DNA of 33,641 nucleotides from IMG/VR virus record IMGVR_UViG_3300035703_000282, positions 1-33,641 of that record; one strand, written 5' to 3'. The stretch comes from a virus. Below are positions 31,911 through 33,641 of this stretch, piece by piece (positions within the stretch are counted from its first letter, which is position 1; the number at the start of each line of letters is the position of its first letter). The position numbers and the translations under genes were made by a program. The notes beneath the pieces were generated by a model, which saw only the letters and a list, made by a program, of their open reading frames with translations, was not told the origin of the DNA and did no database searches.

Positions 31911-32110
31911 CACCAGCAGACATAATCTCAACGCTTGAAATGATCGGATGGACAAGACACGGCATTGCTCAGTATGTCGGTGTTGGCAAACCGGCAATTA
32001 GCCGGATGGCTACTGATCAATGCGCCAATCCGCGCTACAAAACAATGGACGCGCTGCGTGAACTGATCGCGTTGCCAACGCCAATTAACAGAGCAAGGGG
32101 TGAGCAATGA
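31907..32110 (+). CDS. Cro/XRE-like small HTH protein
   Basis: A 67-residue DNA-binding candidate. DIISTLEMIGWTRHGIAQYV then GVGKPAISRMATDQ is a helix-turn-helix (recognition helix about residues 27-37). The following PRYKTMDALREL matches the third and fourth helices of Cro-like folds. Size fits a Cro-type repressor. Coupled by ATGA to both neighbours. Confidence 0.72.
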   Translation: MTPADIISTLEMIGWTRHGIAQYVGVGKPAISRMATDQCANPRYKTMDALRELIALPTPINRARGEQ

Positions 32111-32421
32111 CCGGCGCTGAAATCCAGAGAATGGCGCATAACCTCGGTCTTGTTCATCACACAGATCAAGTTAAAGCATTAGTTCGTCAGATTCTCCGCA
32201 AGCACAAACCGCTGACAAAAACCGAGCAGATGTATCTCAACCATCTTACTCAACCTTACTCGCTCATCGAGCTCTCAGAGCACTTTGGCTGCACAACAGA
32301 GGGAGCAAGGAAGCATCTAAAGGTGTTGATGTCAAAGGGATTGATAGAGAGAGAGTCTAGGTATCGGTGGACAGAGGGAAGGCATGGTGCTTGGGCCTGG
32401 TATTACAGGAGGAAGGTATGA
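32107..32421 (+). CDS. Winged helix-turn-helix protein (paralogue B)
   Basis: A 104-residue protein related to the minus-strand gene at 28159-28461. LRKHKPLTKTEQMYLNHLTQ, then SLIELSEHFGCTTEGARKHL and KVLMSKGLIERE give the HTH and start of the wing, and the C-terminus GAWAWYYRRKV matches AWAYYYKRK of its relative. The wing is seven residues longer here (RWTEGRH). Probably a regulator acting on the same or related sites. Its stop overlaps the methyltransferase start. Confidence 0.75.
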   Translation: MTGAEIQRMAHNLGLVHHTDQVKALVRQILRKHKPLTKTEQMYLNHLTQPYSLIELSEHFGCTTEGARKHLKVLMSKGLIERESRYRWTEGRHGAWAWYYRRKV

Positions 32422-32969
32422 AAGTATTGATTGCTTGCGAGTACAGCGGAGAGGTGCGAGATGCTTTTATAAGGCTTGGGCATAATGCCCTATCTTGCGA
32501 TCTTCTTCCTACTGATGTTGATGGTCCGCATTATCAAGGTGATGTACTGGACATCATTAACGATGGATGGGACTTAATGGTCGCCCATCCTCCATGCACT
32601 CATTTAGCGGTTTCTGGCGCACGATGGTTTAAAGATAAACAACAAGAGCAGGCAGAAGCCTTAGAGTTTGTTAGAACGCTTTTGAACGCACCTATAGACC
32701 GTATATGTTTAGAGAACCCTGTAAGCATTATTAGTTCTCGTATACGCAAGCCCGATCAAATTATTCATCCTTGGCAATTTGGGCATGGCGAAACCAAGGC
32801 TACCTGTTTGTGGCTTAAAAACCTGCCAAAACTTGCGCCAACAAATATTGTCGAAGGCCGTAATCCGCGAGTTCATAAATTACCGCCAACATCTGATCGT
32901 TGGAAAATAAGAAGCAAAACATATTCAGGTATTGCAAAAGCAATGGCAGAGCAATGGGGCATTAAATGA
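32418..32969 (+). CDS. DNA cytosine methyltransferase-like protein, short
   Basis: A 183-residue protein resembling short phage C5-methyltransferase-like proteins. KVLIACEYSGEVRDAFIRLG is the AdoMet-binding start, and VAHPPCTHLAVSG carries the Pro-Cys motif (C60 as nucleophile). CLENPVS corresponds to the ENV motif, and TYSGIAKAMAEQWG to the last helix. The target-recognition region of full-length enzymes is largely missing, so specificity, or even activity, is uncertain. AGGAGG lies five bases before the ATG at 32418. The DNA is AT-richer than its neighbours, hinting at separate acquisition. It may protect phage DNA from restriction. Confidence 0.75.
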   Translation: MKVLIACEYSGEVRDAFIRLGHNALSCDLLPTDVDGPHYQGDVLDIINDGWDLMVAHPPCTHLAVSGARWFKDKQQEQAEALEFVRTLLNAPIDRICLENPVSIISSRIRKPDQIIHPWQFGHGETKATCLWLKNLPKLAPTNIVEGRNPRVHKLPPTSDRWKIRSKTYSGIAKAMAEQWGIK

Positions 32970-33148
32970 AGGATTACGTTTCAGGATATACCCACTGGAT
33001 GACACCGAGTGACAAGACACCTCCGTTGGGAACTAAGATGCTTTTGCTGAACCCTGGAGGGGTCTGTGTGATCGGGCATTGGTCGGATTGGGCGGTTGCA
33101 TGGGCTCCATTGCCAAAGGTTCCTGAGCATATAAAGGAGTTGCTGTGA
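32966..33148 (+). CDS. DUF551-like small protein
   Basis: A 60-residue protein. YTHWMTPSDKTPPLGTKMLL then GVCVIGHWSDWAVAWAPLPK follows the pattern of DUF551, small phage proteins that begin with a W..P..S...PP motif and end HW...PLP. The function of the family is unknown to me. Its ATG overlaps the methyltransferase stop (ATGA). Confidence 0.68.
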   Translation: MKDYVSGYTHWMTPSDKTPPLGTKMLLLNPGGVCVIGHWSDWAVAWAPLPKVPEHIKELL

Positions 33149-33357
33149 GCGACAACGTCAACCATCCCAGACACTACACCGAGCATCCTTCGGGTGTTGA
33201 GTGCATCCAGATCACGGAGCACATGGGATTTAACCTCGGCAACGCAGTGAAATACATCTGGAGGGCTGACCTTAAGGGCAACCAGGTCGAGGATCTGAAG
33301 AAGGCAGTTTGGTATATCAACCGTGAGATACAAAGGATCAACAATGAATCTAAATGA
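33145..33357 (+). CDS. DUF3310 (SaV-like) small protein
   Basis: A 70-residue protein with the typical pattern NHPRHYTEHPSGVECIQI, then FNLGNAVKYIWRADLKG and DLKKAVWYINREIQ. This is a widespread phage family sometimes called nucleotide-kinase-like, but no kinase motif is present. The start is GTG at 33145 with AAGGAG five bases upstream, overlapping the previous TGA. The family match is clear; the function is not. Confidence 0.85.
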   Translation: MSDNVNHPRHYTEHPSGVECIQITEHMGFNLGNAVKYIWRADLKGNQVEDLKKAVWYINREIQRINNESK

Positions 33358-33526
33358 AGCAGCAGCTAAAGCAATCGCTCAGGACGTTATCCAGGATGCG
33401 ATGGATTCGAGTGAGTTAGAATCACGAGTCTTGGCTTTAGTCAACATGAGCGTAGAACTACACAAAGCAAGCATTGATCTTCGACTACAAGCCGAGGAGC
33501 TTCTCAACTTCTTGACGGGGGAGTAA
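33344..33526 (+). CDS. Small helical early protein, last of the operon
   Basis: A 60-residue protein (NLNEAAAKAIAQDVIQDAMD, then SSELESRVLALVNMSVELHK) predicted to be entirely helical and acidic. The ATG at 33344 has AAAGGA seven bases upstream; a GTG at 33323 is less likely. It overlaps the DUF3310 gene by 14 bases. Not recognised. A terminator follows 28 bases later. Confidence 0.62.
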   Translation: MNLNEAAAKAIAQDVIQDAMDSSELESRVLALVNMSVELHKASIDLRLQAEELLNFLTGE

Positions 33527-33553
33527 ACTAACGATGGAACTCCTCCTGTGTTT

Positions 33554-33580
33554 GCCTGGCGCGATGCCAGGCTTTTTTTT
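33554..33580 (+). terminator. Intrinsic terminator ending the early operon
   Basis: GCCTGGC (33554-33560) pairs perfectly with GCCAGGC (33566-33572) around a five-base loop, followed by eight T. It is the cleanest terminator in the window. Confidence 0.93.
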
Positions 33581-33641
33581 GTGATCGCTGTCTACACATC
33601 CATCTTCGGGAGTTACGACCCGCTGCACTACGCGGTCAGGC
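33581..33641 (+). CDS. Start of a probable glycosyltransferase (3' end missing)
   Basis: The last 61 bases are an open frame from GTG: IAVYTSIFGSYDPLHYAVR. The VYT.IFG.YD opening is typical of the N-terminal strand and loop of DUF616-like glycosyltransferases, which some phages carry. The GTG comes directly after the T-run of a terminator and has no ribosome site, so the true start is uncertain. Only about 20 residues are visible. Confidence 0.5.
   Translation, partial: MIAVYTSIFGSYDPLHYAVR

Noticed and set aside
33534-33584. 16-residue frame (MELLLCLPGAM...) running through the final terminator
   Set aside because: Translation comes from the terminator stem itself; no ribosome site. A leader peptide cannot be excluded, but nothing supports it.

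Overview
The window is a contiguous stretch of a tailed double-stranded DNA phage (Caudoviricetes). The gene set is of the short-tailed (podovirus-like) kind: terminase, portal, scaffold and an SU10/HK97-type capsid protein, then a tail adaptor, a nozzle-like protein, several Ala/Gln-rich ejection-type proteins and tail fibres. No tape-measure protein, tail tube or sheath is seen. No ribosomal RNA, tRNA, insertion sequence, integrase or CRISPR array was found. Several small genes (the MSREAMQMALEALE-type protein, DUF551-like, DUF3310-like, YbcO-like, NinB) are of kinds common in phages of Proteobacteria. A betaproteobacterial (Burkholderiales) host is my guess, not something the sequence proves.

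Layout. (1) 1-6893, plus: packaging and head genes, starting inside the large terminase and ending with the major capsid protein and an intrinsic terminator. (2) 6942-15788, plus: a small conserved gene, a glycosyltransferase, the tail adaptor, a nozzle-like protein, a beta-sandwich protein, a GNAT-like protein and four putative ejection proteins. (3) 15791-23490, plus: adhesion genes. These are a 923-residue repeat-rich fibre, a second fibre-like protein, a glycine-rich protein made of two tandem modules, a 2-oxoglutarate/Fe(II) oxygenase, small tail proteins and a DUF1566 (C-type-lectin-like) protein. (4) 23498-25773, plus: the lysis cassette, with two different holin candidates around a metallophosphoesterase and a GH108-type endolysin. 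(5) 25703-29338, minus: a tightly coupled early operon for recombination, with a Sak-type annealing protein, a winged-helix protein, NinB, a YbcO-like nuclease, a YqaJ exonuclease and a small protein with an SSB-like acidic tail. Three tiny genes of 47, 44 and 30 codons head this operon. (6) 29398-29751, plus: a possible PD-(D/E)XK-like protein, followed by a long hairpin terminator and about 340 bases of non-coding sequence with notable base-pairing. (7) 30206-33526, plus: a second chain of small early genes linked by stop/start overlaps, including a replication-type protein, three HTH proteins and a DNA cytosine methyltransferase-like protein. It ends in a strong terminator. The last 61 bases begin another gene, probably a glycosyltransferase.

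Working together: segments 1-4 form the late programme (package, build, adhere, lyse) and segments 5-7 the early programme (recombination, regulation, DNA modification). Late and early blocks converge at 25.7 kb with a 71-base overlap. The early blocks diverge around 29.35 kb, which is therefore the likely control region. No DNA polymerase, primase, helicase or small terminase is present; they may lie outside the window or be supplied by the host.

The observations most worth a second look are the structured non-coding region at 29.76-30.1 kb, the hidden tiny genes ahead of the annealing protein, the small protein with an SSB-like tail, the C1q-like insertion in the 9910-10686 protein, and the glycine-rich adhesin next to an oxygenase.
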